64,000 nucleotides of DNA. Origin: Micromonospora lupini (GTDB taxonomy: Bacteria > Actinomycetota > Actinomycetes > Mycobacteriales > Micromonosporaceae). This document shows, in pieces, positions 19,001-26,513 of this stretch; position 1 is the stretch's first letter; each line of letters opens with the position of its first letter. The translations under genes were made by a program, and so were the position numbers. Location of the stretch: NCBI RefSeq assembly GCF_026342015.1, contig NZ_JAPENL010000001.1:1488001-1552000 (forward strand), given 5' to 3'. The notes under the pieces were generated by a model. That model was not told where the DNA came from and ran no database searches. It saw only the letters and a program-made list of their open reading frames with translations.

Positions 19001-20380
19001 CCGGGACGCGACGAGGGTACGCAACTCGCGGACGCGCTCGGCGCGGGTGGCGGCGGTGTTGCCGATCCGGCACGAGTAGGGCGCGGCGTCGCCCGCGTCG
19101 ACGTGCGGCAGCCAGCGTGCCCAGGCCAGGGCGCCCACCTCGGCGGTGCTGAGCAGCACCATCCGCAGTTCGTCGGGGCCGCGCAGGGTGGCCAGTTGCA
19201 GCAGCAGCCAGCGCAGGACGTCGCGGACCGCCTCGTCCGGGCCGATCACACCGAGCACACCGACGGCGCCCAGGTCGACGGTGATCGGGACAGCCGACAG
19301 CTTCGGGGGGCGGAACTCCGGCCAGGGCTCACCGCGTACCGTCACCGACGCCGGCTGGTCGGCGGTGCCGACCCGCAACGTCAGCGCCTGCGGTGACCCG
19401 GCCCGCCGGGTCCACAGACCGGATCGCACACCGCCGGCGATGTCCACGATCTCGGCAGGGCTCGGCGCGAGTGCCAGGCGTACCCCCTGCTCCGCCTCGA
19501 CCTGGGCGGCGATGGCCGATTGGACGGCCTTCTTCGTCGTGGTGAAGGCGGCCTCGCGCTCCGCGTCCTGCTTCTCCTGCGCGGACTGGTTGAGCAGGAA
19601 GCCGACGAACGACAGCGCCGTGCCGACCAGCAGGATCGGCTGGTGAGCGAGCAGGGCGGCCCCACCGAATCCCCCGGCCGCCGCGAGGATCCCCGCCGCC
19701 GCGGGACCGCGCGCCATTGTCGTTCGCACCGGCATGGTCACCCCGGTGGTGGGGATGACCGGAACGCGGGCGAAGGCGCTGTCGAAGTCGATCCGAGCAT
19801 CAGGGGCCCGGACGAGCCGCCGCGCCCCGGCGGGCAGGGGCGTCCACCGCAACTCGTCGCCGCCGATCTGGACGACGCTTGTCGACGACACGGGGATCGT
19901 GTGGGTGACCGCGCCGCCGTCGACGAACGTGCCGTTGCTCGATCCGCCATCCGTGATGGTGGCCGTGCCGTCCGGCGACACCTCCAGCAGGGCGTGCGTG
20001 CGGCGGGAGACGTCGGCGTCGCGCAGCGGCAGGGCCGCGCCTGAGCTGCGAGCTATCGGGTGGGTTCCGGGCCGCAGCGCGACGGCCAGGCCCGCGTCCG
20101 GGCCGGCAACCACATCGAGTACGCCCACCGCGCCGTCCGTGACGAGGCGACCGGCCGGGCCGGGGCCGCCCACGCTGAGCACCGAGCCGGCCAGCAGTGG
20201 GGTGTCGGCCAGGCGCGCGGCCGGGTCCAGCGCGACGGCACCGGCGAAGCAGCGGCGGCCCGTGGCCGGAATGGGCAGCACGGCCAGCAGGGATCGCACA
20301 CTTGTGGCAGGCGTCGCGGTGATCTCGACGTCGTGCGTCGCCCCGGTGTCGACGTCCCGCACTGTCATTCGCAGGATCAT
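16088..20380 (-). CDS. EssC/EccC-type FHA-FtsK ATPase of a type VII-like secretion system
   Basis: 1,430 residues from ATG 20380. The N-terminal 90 residues look like a degenerate first FHA domain. A second FHA domain (about 95-190) has the phosphothreonine-site pattern ADVSRRTHALLEV and DGGSSNGTFVDG. Two hydrophobic segments lie at about 225-270. Three FtsK/SpoIIIE modules follow: D1 with canonical Walker A GATGAGKS (Lys635) and Walker B LVLIFDEF, then D2 (GGPQSGRT) and D3 (GTGGTGRT), both with Arg in place of the Walker Lys. This is the EssC layout. It lies 10 bases downstream of a Ser/Thr kinase gene that could modify FHA ligands. WXG100 genes are divergent next door. No EccB, EccD, EccE or mycosin gene is in the window. 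Confidence 0.93.
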   Translation of the reverse strand: MILRMTVRDVDTGATHDVEITATPATSVRSLLAVLPIPATGRRCFAGAVALDPAARLADTPLLAGSVLSVGGPGPAGRLVTDGAVGVLDVVAGPDAGLAVALRPGTHPIARSSGAALPLRDADVSRRTHALLEVSPDGTATITDGGSSNGTFVDGGAVTHTIPVSSTSVVQIGGDELRWTPLPAGARRLVRAPDARIDFDSAFARVPVIPTTGVTMPVRTTMARGPAAAGILAAAGGFGGAALLAHQPILLVGTALSFVGFLLNQSAQEKQDAEREAAFTTTKKAVQSAIAAQVEAEQGVRLALAPSPAEIVDIAGGVRSGLWTRRAGSPQALTLRVGTADQPASVTVRGEPWPEFRPPKLSAVPITVDLGAVGVLGVIGPDEAVRDVLRWLLLQLATLRGPDELRMVLLSTAEVGALAWARWLPHVDAGDAAPYSCRIGNTAATRAERVRELRTLVASRRAERDPQRFAEVVVVLDGALALRDLPGMDEVLRDGPAVGVHLICADRHSMNECRGLIEVSGDSARLTGSPDGQAVTVDADRIDAATAERLARALAPMRDRATLGATQNAIPRAVRLLDLLDLGTPTAADVLALWERGRGPRTRVVLGADATGPVSVDLAGQGPHTMLGGATGAGKSILLQTLVTSLLLANRPDELNLVLVDFKGGSAFLPFEHCPHVVALIRSTGETPADVFDEAAAARVLASIRAEVSRRESLLARYDGEIDRYWQKRLGGAALPPLPRLVLIFDEFGRVLDASPAFVRELVNVAAKGRSLGMHLVLATQSLQGKLSPELKNNVSLRISLRQNEPADSTEVLGVADAARIPGALRGRGMILCTTAESRVPQPFQSGYLGDPPPAGGAAPAVVRVLSPTDLGAPRPTVAPTAGGGPTDQELTIAAIEDAAGRSGLAAPFRPVLPPLPATLPVDELPTRETTAAPTTAVPFGLADDPARQAQPADFLDLAGVDRLLVAGGPQSGRTTFARTLITGLAGRFRPDQAHLYVVERHPAGLAEYAALPHCGGVFSPAEPDRIRRLVTWLDEEIQRRTGTASSPDGARPHIVVVIDGWEHFEDHADPAFVETSLVATLRGVISAGTPLGVHVVPIGGQDMLNHRLPTLYNRRLLLPFPKEETRRAHLQSGMASPPVLPGRAVDAGSGRHVQMCLPTRSATDLAAASPDTPAHRLPRRFPALPSRIDLAAFDTPAADQGPSTWIPLGVGGPDTTAIGVDLFEAGPHLMLISGTGGTGRTTAAATVAHALRRRGIAVLAVAPPQSPLPGLLPDDPGLRVLTGVAIRDTDLRDAVTPFGDDPYAVVVDDVDRLTVLPTEQGFASSPTLLDDIAQPAARGRRALIVTADATPLLTGFPSPLTRLVNAVMMAGTRLVLAPSNRTTAVAHSITLEADQYLTGPPGRGYLSTGRTPVLIQVAASRPPASPAMA

Positions 20381-20390
20381 GTCCGAACCT

Positions 20391-22940
20391 TCACGAGCCG
20401 TACGTCCACAGCCGAAGCCCCTCGGCGCCGCCGAGGGCCACGGTCTCGCCGCGCGGGGCCATTGCCACCACGTCGGACGGCAGGATGTCGGAGTCCAGGA
20501 AGCCCTCCTTGTACCTGTGCGCTGTCCGGGCAACCGTGGTGTGCCAGATCCGCACCTCTCCCTCTTCGGCCGTGACGAAGAGGTCCCCCGGCCCGAAGGC
20601 TGTCGCGTCGGGAGGGCGCGACCCTCCGTCCAGGATCGCCACGACGTTGCCGGAGCCGGAGGCCCGGATCACCGTCTCCCCGTCGGACCTGATGTCCACC
20701 CACGGCGCGATGGGTCCAGTGATCCGGGCGGCGCTGCGGCCGCTGGCGGCCTCCCAGGCCCGCACCGCCCCCTTCCCATCGAGGCCCACGAGGACGCGTC
20801 CGTCCGGAGTGAAGCGGATCATCTCGATGTCCACCTCCCCCGCCGACAGGGTGACCGGCTTGCTCAGCGCGGCCATCGGCCAGACCTTGACGTCACCGGA
20901 TCCAACGGCCGCGATGCTGTCCCCGGTCGGCGAGAACAGCACGCGCGTGACCGTGTCGTACTCGCCGACGACGAGGGTCGCCCTGACCTGCTGATCGGCG
21001 ACGTCCCAGAGCTTGACGGCGCCGTCACGCCCGCCGCTGGCGAGGGTTTTCCCGTCGGGGCTGAAGGCGAGCACCGTGACTTCCTCGCGGTGCCCCGCGG
21101 CGACGGCCTTCGTCTTCCCCGTCGCCACATCCCAGAACGTGATCGCGAACGTCCCGGCGTCCGCGCTGGCGAGCGTGGCGCCGTCCGGGCTGAACGCCAC
21201 CGCGCTCACCGCGTCGTCGTCGAGCGTCTCCATCGTGGAATTGCGCTGGTGCAGGACCAGGTGGCCGCACAGGATGACGCCGGCCAGCAGCGTGAACCAC
21301 AGCAGCGCCCGTGGTCGCCGTTGGCCGAACGGTCGAAAGGCCCGCGCGGACCAGGGCGGCACCTCCCGGGACCGATCGACGCGGACGTGGTCAGGGACGA
21401 CCGCGTCCAGTCTGGTCGCCATGGTCGCGGGGCCGAGGCCGATGTCTCCGACGATCCACGTCGGCCCGCGGCCGCCCTGCTCCGGGGGAGCCTGAAAGAT
21501 CTTCCCTGGCGTCGGCCCGGGCGTCGGCGCACGTGCCGACAGCTCGATTCCCAGTCTGGAACCGCCTGTCGACGACGCTGCGCCCGGCCAGATGGCGATG
21601 GTGGCCACGTGCTCCCAGGGCAGATCAGGCGGTGATCCGCGGGAGCCGGCAAAGTGGAGGCCGCGCGAACCGAACCCGATGGTGCCGTGCCACGGGTCCA
21701 CGATGGTCTCCGCCAGACTCCACACCAGTAGCCCCAGCATGACGACGACTGCGGGTATCGACATCCACTCGGGAAGGGCGCTGGCCGTCACCAGCTCGAC
21801 GAGCAGGACTACCGCCCAGAACACGAGGACGAGCAGGGCCAGCCGAGCCCACGCGTGGGCACCTCGGGTCTTTTCGGGTACCGCGACCGGGAACGTCGTC
21901 GTCTGCGCCCCGGTCGACTGTGGCGGCGACCCCGCGCTCTGCCGCTGGCGAGGTGGCGTGGACCGGTCCGGGTGCACGGTCGTGGCCTGCCGTTCCCAGG
22001 ATTCGCCCACCGGGGCGGCGTCGGCATCGGCCTCGACGCTGTCCGCCGCGGGAGGGTCGGCCTCCGCGGCTGCGGCGGAGGCCGTGCTGTCCCGGCGTCC
22101 CGTCGCCCCGGCCTCGACCGGAACGGCGAGCAGGTCGCGGGCCTGCTGAACGGTGAGCCGTTGCGCCACATCCCGGATGAGCAGACCACTGATCACCGTG
22201 GCCAGTGGGTCCCCACAGGTCATGGCCGGGATGTCGTCGTAGAGGATGGCGTGCAGGGTGGCCGCGGTGGACGCCCGCTCGAAGGGCAGCTCACCGGTGA
22301 CGGCCTGGGCGAGAGTCACGCCCGCCGACCAGAGATCGGCGGCGGGTGTGGGGTCGCTGCCCTGAAACAACTCCGGCGCGAGGTAACCGGTCGAGCCCAT
22401 CACCCCGTGGCGGGTCAGACGTGCGTCCCCCGCGGCCTGCGCGATGCCGAAGTCGAGCAGCTTCACCGCGTCGCCGGGGAGCACCATGATGTTGCCGGGT
22501 TTGACGTCGCGGTGTACGACGCCGACCGAGTGCGCGGCGTCCAGTGCGTCCAGCATGCGTACGCCGATCGCCGTCACGCGGGCCGGCGACAACGCCCCCT
22601 CCCGATCGAGGAGATCGGCCAGCGTGGGCGCGTCCACCAGCTCCGTCACGATGTAGACGGCCTCGTCGTCGCCGCTTGCCGGCACGAGGTCGTGGATCGC
22701 CACGACCGCCGGATGGTTGATCCGCCCGGCGGTCCGCGCCTCCCGCAGCGCCCGCTCGCCGAACAGCCGCCGCTCGTCGCCGGTCAGGCCACCCGGGGCG
22801 CGGACCTCCTTGACCGCGACGACGCGCCCGATCAGCTCGTCGGTCGCCCGCCAGACGACACCCATGCCGCCCCGGCCGAGCACACTCTCCAACCGGTAGC
22901 GGCCCGCGACGAGCCGCTGCGCCGACTGGGGATCTGGCAC
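20391..22940 (-). CDS. membrane Ser/Thr protein kinase with WD40 repeats
   Basis: 849 residues from GTG 22940 (AAGGAG seven bases upstream). The kinase domain (about 14-280) is complete: LGRGGMGVV glycine loop, Lys44, HRDVKPGN with Asp145, DFG at 163-165, and APE-type LAPELF. A Pro/Ala-rich linker, two adjacent hydrophobic helices and a later single helix (ALLWFTLLAGVILCGHLVL) follow. The C-terminal third holds WD40 units such as AVAFSPDGATLASAD and LAFSPDGKTLASGGRDGAVKLWD, probably a seven-bladed propeller. First gene of an operon with the FHA-containing EssC-type ATPase, suggesting phospho-regulated secretion. Confidence 0.93.
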   Translation of the reverse strand: MPDPQSAQRLVAGRYRLESVLGRGGMGVVWRATDELIGRVVAVKEVRAPGGLTGDERRLFGERALREARTAGRINHPAVVAIHDLVPASGDDEAVYIVTELVDAPTLADLLDREGALSPARVTAIGVRMLDALDAAHSVGVVHRDVKPGNIMVLPGDAVKLLDFGIAQAAGDARLTRHGVMGSTGYLAPELFQGSDPTPAADLWSAGVTLAQAVTGELPFERASTAATLHAILYDDIPAMTCGDPLATVISGLLIRDVAQRLTVQQARDLLAVPVEAGATGRRDSTASAAAAEADPPAADSVEADADAAPVGESWERQATTVHPDRSTPPRQRQSAGSPPQSTGAQTTTFPVAVPEKTRGAHAWARLALLVLVFWAVVLLVELVTASALPEWMSIPAVVVMLGLLVWSLAETIVDPWHGTIGFGSRGLHFAGSRGSPPDLPWEHVATIAIWPGAASSTGGSRLGIELSARAPTPGPTPGKIFQAPPEQGGRGPTWIVGDIGLGPATMATRLDAVVPDHVRVDRSREVPPWSARAFRPFGQRRPRALLWFTLLAGVILCGHLVLHQRNSTMETLDDDAVSAVAFSPDGATLASADAGTFAITFWDVATGKTKAVAAGHREEVTVLAFSPDGKTLASGGRDGAVKLWDVADQQVRATLVVGEYDTVTRVLFSPTGDSIAAVGSGDVKVWPMAALSKPVTLSAGEVDIEMIRFTPDGRVLVGLDGKGAVRAWEAASGRSAARITGPIAPWVDIRSDGETVIRASGSGNVVAILDGGSRPPDATAFGPGDLFVTAEEGEVRIWHTTVARTAHRYKEGFLDSDILPSDVVAMAPRGETVALGGAEGLRLWTYGS

Positions 22941-23111
22941 CCTCGCGCTCCTTGCCGTCGACCACTACAGTCGGCGCGTACGTTACTCCGCCCGATCGTG
23001 GGTCGGTGTCCGTCCACAACAGACCGGATCCGCTGCGTGAGCCGGTCCCAGTGGTCCGCGAGGCCAACTCCGATCGTACGAGAAGGCGGCTTCCGGAGGG
23101 GTCACGGGGCG

Positions 23112-23423
23112 ATGGCAACCGGGTTCGGTTTTGATCGGGACAGGGTCGTCGACGCCGCCCGGCAGTTGACGCACGTACGCTCGGATCTGGAGTCGGCCGG
23201 GCAGCGGACCCCGCGCCTCGCGCCGACCGGCTCGAGTGAGATCGACGCCGCGCTCCAGCAGTTCAGCACGGCGGCGACGCGGCACCAGACCGGCCTGCTG
23301 GCCGCCGTGACGGCGGCCGCGGCCCGGCTCGACGGTGTGGTCGCGGGCCACGCCCAGCTCGACAGCTCGCTCGGCAGTCAGTTGCCGACCAACAAACCCT
23401 CGAAGGGAAAGACTCATGAGTGA
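23112..23423 (+). CDS. WXG100/EspC-like small helical protein
   Basis: 103 residues, predicted almost entirely helical (VVDAARQLTHVRSDLESAGQ, then ALQQFSTAATRHQTGLLAAVTAAAARLD), about the length of ESX substrates but without a WxG turn. Its last eight bases overlap the following WXG100 gene, the usual arrangement of a heterodimer pair. It opens the plus-strand effector operon divergent from the kinase/ATPase genes. Role as a secretion partner is inference. Confidence 0.75.
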   Translation: MATGFGFDRDRVVDAARQLTHVRSDLESAGQRTPRLAPTGSSEIDAALQQFSTAATRHQTGLLAAVTAAAARLDGVVAGHAQLDSSLGSQLPTNKPSKGKTHE

Positions 23424-23712
23424 CGTCAGCGTCGGCTACGAGGGTCTCCAGTCGGCGGCCCGGAGCCTGACCAGCGGGCAGGAGGAGATGACCCAGAAGC
23501 TGAGCGCACTGAAGGCGATGATCGACCAACTGGTCAACAGCGAGTTCCGCACCCAACTGGCCTCGGGCCGTTTCCAGGACTCCTACCAACAGTGGACGAC
23601 AGGCGCCCAGAACATGATCGGTGGCCTGGAGGGCATGTCGTCGTTCCTGGTCGGGGTCGTCCGCGAGCACCAGGAGCTGGACGCCAGGCTGGCCGGGGGC
23701 ATCAACGGCTGA
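23416..23712 (+). CDS. WXG100-family protein
   Basis: 98 residues with the ESAT-6-like helix-turn-helix. The first helix (EGLQSAARSLTSGQEEMTQKL) and second helix (FQDSYQQWTTGAQNMIGGLEGM) flank a turn in which W-T-T-G replaces strict WxG. The pattern F-x(3)-Y-x(2)-W is typical. No YxxxD/E signal is seen at the C-terminus, so its partner may supply it. Translationally coupled to the upstream gene by overlap, and 12 bases ahead of the toxin gene. Confidence 0.85.
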   Translation: MSDVSVGYEGLQSAARSLTSGQEEMTQKLSALKAMIDQLVNSEFRTQLASGRFQDSYQQWTTGAQNMIGGLEGMSSFLVGVVREHQELDARLAGGING

Positions 23713-23724
23713 GCGCCTGCCGAC

Positions 23725-25077
23725 ATGGACGACTGGCAGGTCCTCGACCTCTACGACGGTGACCCGACCCCGGGCGATCCGGCCTCGATCCAGGCGATGG
23801 TGGCCGATCTCCAGCGTCGGGCCGGGGAAGCCAACGGGCACAGCGCCCGGCTGCGATCCGTCGCGGCGAACAGCGGTGCGCTGGCCCTCCGGGGCGACTT
23901 CGCCGCGACCGTGGACCGCGAACTCGCACAACTGCCCGACGACGCCAAAGCCCTGGCCGACGCTTACCTCGCCGGCGCACAGGCGCTGTCCGTCTTCGCC
24001 AACGAGCTGGCGCGTGCCCAGGCACAGTCCCGGGCCGCGCTGCGTCTCGCGGTGGCCGCTGACAGTCAGTACCGGAACCTGCTCGGTCAGTTCTGTGGTC
24101 TGACCGGTCGGCGCACCTACGGGCCGGGTGTCTGGCGAGGGCTCAACGAGTCGTACGCGGCGGGGCAACGCGAGCCGGTCTTCACGATGGTCGTCCGCAT
24201 CGGTCAGGCCGCGCGGTTGTGTGAGACGGAACGCGAGCAGGCTCGGGCCTCCGCGCTGCAGGCGAAGGGCCTCTATCAGGCTGCCGCAGCGCGGTGCGCC
24301 GCCGCGATCCGCGCCGCGGTGGTGCCCCTCGGCCGTCTGCAGTCCGGAGGCTCACCGATCTCGGGGGGCAACCCGGCGACCGGGCGGGTGTCGCAGCAGA
24401 GGCACCCGGCCGGGTCGAGCGGCTCGGGAGCCACCACCGCCGCGCCGAAACAGCGCAGCACGCCACCCACACCGCCCAGCACGCCACCCACACCGCCCGC
24501 GCCGACACAGACCAACCGGCCGCCCGCGCCGACGCGGCCGCCCGACCCGGGCGACATCCGGTACACCGATGCGTCGAAGAAACACATCGTCGAGGGTGAG
24601 GGCAGCCGGCAGGGCGGCCACCTCGCGGGCACCGGCCTGCCCGGCAAGACGGAGTTCCCGAAGGACTGGGACGAGTCGAAGATCCGCGATGCCGTGCTCC
24701 AGGTGACGCAGCAGGGCCCGCCAATGAAGGGGCCGTACCTGACCAAGGACGCGGACGGCAATCGGCGGTGGGCCTACGACTACGAAGGCGTGGTCAACGG
24801 CGTCAAGGTCAAGACGACAGTGCTCGCCGACGGCGAGATACGTACGTCCTACCCGACGGACCCCAGCGATCCGGGTGTCATCAGGAACCCGAACGCGCCG
24901 ACGCCTGCTCCGCGGGGAATCCCGAACAGCACCACGCCTCGTTACAGTAATCCCGCTGTCGGTGGCGACGGCAGTTGGACCTGGGAAGGCCCGAAGGGCA
25001 GAAAGATCATCAGGGTCGTCCAGGACGCTCAGGGGAACGTCACGACGACCGAGCTCGGCGACTACAACAAGAGATGA
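23725..25077 (+). CDS. modular toxin with C-terminal EndoU RNase domain
   Basis: 450 residues. Residues 1-205 are helical and resemble the trafficking part of WXG/LXG-type effectors. Residues 235-275 are a Pro/Thr linker (PPTPPSTPPTPP). Residues about 280-385 match the bacterial EndoU fold: His287 in KKHIVEGEG, His299 in RQGGHLAGTG, FPKDWDESKI, Lys363 in VKVKTTV and the SYPTD strand at 375-379. EndoU toxins cut RNA at pyrimidines, leaving 2',3'-cyclic ends. After the domain comes a 65-residue tail (WTWEGPKGRKIIRVVQ) that looks like a partial copy of the domain's own second half. The start has little SD and probably depends on coupling. The next gene overlaps it and is the likely immunity gene. 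Confidence 0.85.
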   Translation: MDDWQVLDLYDGDPTPGDPASIQAMVADLQRRAGEANGHSARLRSVAANSGALALRGDFAATVDRELAQLPDDAKALADAYLAGAQALSVFANELARAQAQSRAALRLAVAADSQYRNLLGQFCGLTGRRTYGPGVWRGLNESYAAGQREPVFTMVVRIGQAARLCETEREQARASALQAKGLYQAAAARCAAAIRAAVVPLGRLQSGGSPISGGNPATGRVSQQRHPAGSSGSGATTAAPKQRSTPPTPPSTPPTPPAPTQTNRPPAPTRPPDPGDIRYTDASKKHIVEGEGSRQGGHLAGTGLPGKTEFPKDWDESKIRDAVLQVTQQGPPMKGPYLTKDADGNRRWAYDYEGVVNGVKVKTTVLADGEIRTSYPTDPSDPGVIRNPNAPTPAPRGIPNSTTPRYSNPAVGGDGSWTWEGPKGRKIIRVVQDAQGNVTTTELGDYNKR

Positions 25078-25676
25078 ACACCATGGATGTGAAGTCCTAC
25101 GCGGCGGTCGCCGAGGTGTGTCGACGCCTCGCGGGCCGGCTGGCCGACGACACCCTCGGCACCGTGCGGGAGCACTATTCCGCAGGCGAGTCGGCCCTGG
25201 CCGACGACACGCTGCTGCTCAGCCTCGCGTACCACGGGGTCGGCATCACCGTCGAGGAACAGGCACTGATGCGCTCCTTCCTCGGTGACCCCGACGGCCC
25301 CGACCTGGCCGAGGTGCCGATCATCGCCGAGGTGCCGACCCCGCCGTACCGGTTCAGCCCCACCGGGCCGACGGACGCCCCCGACCCGACCGCGGCCGAC
25401 GACCTCCTGTCGACCGATGCCGCGCGTCGGAACGGCCGCAGCCTGCACCGCGTCTGGCGGGCCCCGCTCGACGGCGCACCGGACGAAGCGGCCTGGCTCT
25501 ACGTGCTGCGGGTGGCCGAGGGCACCGACGAGCTCGCGACGTACGCGGGCGTGACGGCGCAGCTGTGGACGACGCTGCGGCAGAGGTGGCCGGTCGAGGT
25601 CGTCGCCGACGGCTCGACGCGGACGCCGTACCAGGAGGCCGCCCTGGCCGGCGCGGCGACGATCTGGCACACCTGA
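25074..25676 (+). CDS. candidate immunity protein to EndoU toxin
   Basis: 200 residues from the ATG overlapping the toxin stop (ATGA at 25074); ATG 25083 is an alternative with AAGAG upstream. Acidic, largely helical, with no signal peptide and no family I recognise. Segments include VCRRLAGRLADDTLG and TYAGVTAQLWTTLRQRWPVEV. Position directly after a polymorphic toxin, translational coupling, cytoplasmic character and acidity all fit an immunity protein. Function is inferred from context only. Confidence 0.65.
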   Translation: MNTMDVKSYAAVAEVCRRLAGRLADDTLGTVREHYSAGESALADDTLLLSLAYHGVGITVEEQALMRSFLGDPDGPDLAEVPIIAEVPTPPYRFSPTGPTDAPDPTAADDLLSTDAARRNGRSLHRVWRAPLDGAPDEAAWLYVLRVAEGTDELATYAGVTAQLWTTLRQRWPVEVVADGSTRTPYQEAALAGAATIWHT

Positions 25677-25901
25677 GGGCAACGCCCGACGGTGTCCAGG
25701 GCGGCGCCGGGGCGGCGTAGGAACCGATCCAGTCCGGCCCGGCTCTGCCGCAGCGTAACCACCACGATGGTGGGTCGACTGCCCCTGGGGTCGGCTAGCG
25801 GACATCCGCCAGGCCCAATCACGACAGCACCCGCCGTCCTCGACGGCCAGGCTGGCCGGGATCGCCGACGACGGACGTCGGTCCGAGGAGGCGCGCGGCC
25901 C

Positions 25902-26513
25902 ATGGGCGTACCCCGGGCAGGGTCGGTAGGGCGTGTGGCGCTCGCCGGCTGCCTCGCCCTGCTGCTGCTCGCCACGACGGCCGGATGCCGCAGGTCGCGT
26001 CCCAAGCCGGCCCCCTCCGGCGGTACGGCGACTCTCGGCCTCACCGTCACGGCGTCGCAGCCGGTGTACCGGGTGGGTGAGCAGGTCACCATCCGGCTCA
26101 AGCTGGTCAACAACAGGGACGCCGAGTGCAGGCTGAGCCGGGTGCCGGCCGGCGCGGTGACGGTCATGGCGCTGACCCGTGACGGGGCGCCTGTCGCCCC
26201 CGCCATCGGTGCTGCCGCCTACTACCGGGACTTCACCGCGTACCTCATCGAGAACCTGGTCGCGGTGCCACCGCGCGGCGCGGTGGAACTGACCGTCGAC
26301 AGTGACCCGCAGAGCCCCGTGGGAGCGGCCGTGACCACCTCCGCCTCCGACGGGCGCGGCGGGGCCACCGTGACGTGGTGGCCAGTGGATCAGCCCGGGG
26401 CGTACCGGCTGGTGGTGGGTTACCTGCGGGCGCCCCTGCCGGGGGTGCCGGCGGACGCCTGCGCCGCGACGGCCGAGCAGGGCACTGTCGAGTTCGAGGT
26501 GAGGGGCGGGTGA
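25902..26513 (+). CDS. secreted lipoprotein-like protein
   Basis: 203 residues. The N-terminus (RVALAGCLALLLLATTAGC) is a signal sequence ending at Cys29, with a weak lipobox because Thr is at -3. The mature part is beta-rich and resembles a bacterial Ig-like/intracellular proteinase inhibitor fold (TVTASQPVYRVGEQVTIRLKL, GAYRLVVGYL). Its stop overlaps the GTG start of the following VWFD protein (GTGA), so the two are made together. It could be a surface partner of that protein. Confidence 0.75.
   Translation: MGVPRAGSVGRVALAGCLALLLLATTAGCRRSRPKPAPSGGTATLGLTVTASQPVYRVGEQVTIRLKLVNNRDAECRLSRVPAGAVTVMALTRDGAPVAPAIGAAAYYRDFTAYLIENLVAVPPRGAVELTVDSDPQSPVGAAVTTSASDGRGGATVTWWPVDQPGAYRLVVGYLRAPLPGVPADACAATAEQGTVEFEVRGG

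Noticed and set aside
24450-24540. Repetitive ACGCCACCCACACCGCC-type sequence, considered as a CRISPR or minisatellite
   Set aside because: It is in frame within the toxin and simply encodes its Pro/Thr linker; units are irregular and there are no spacers.
23112-25077. LXG-type toxin classification of the EndoU effector's N-terminus
   Set aside because: The first 200 residues are helical but no LXG signature is visible, so only a general WXG/type VII trafficking role is claimed.
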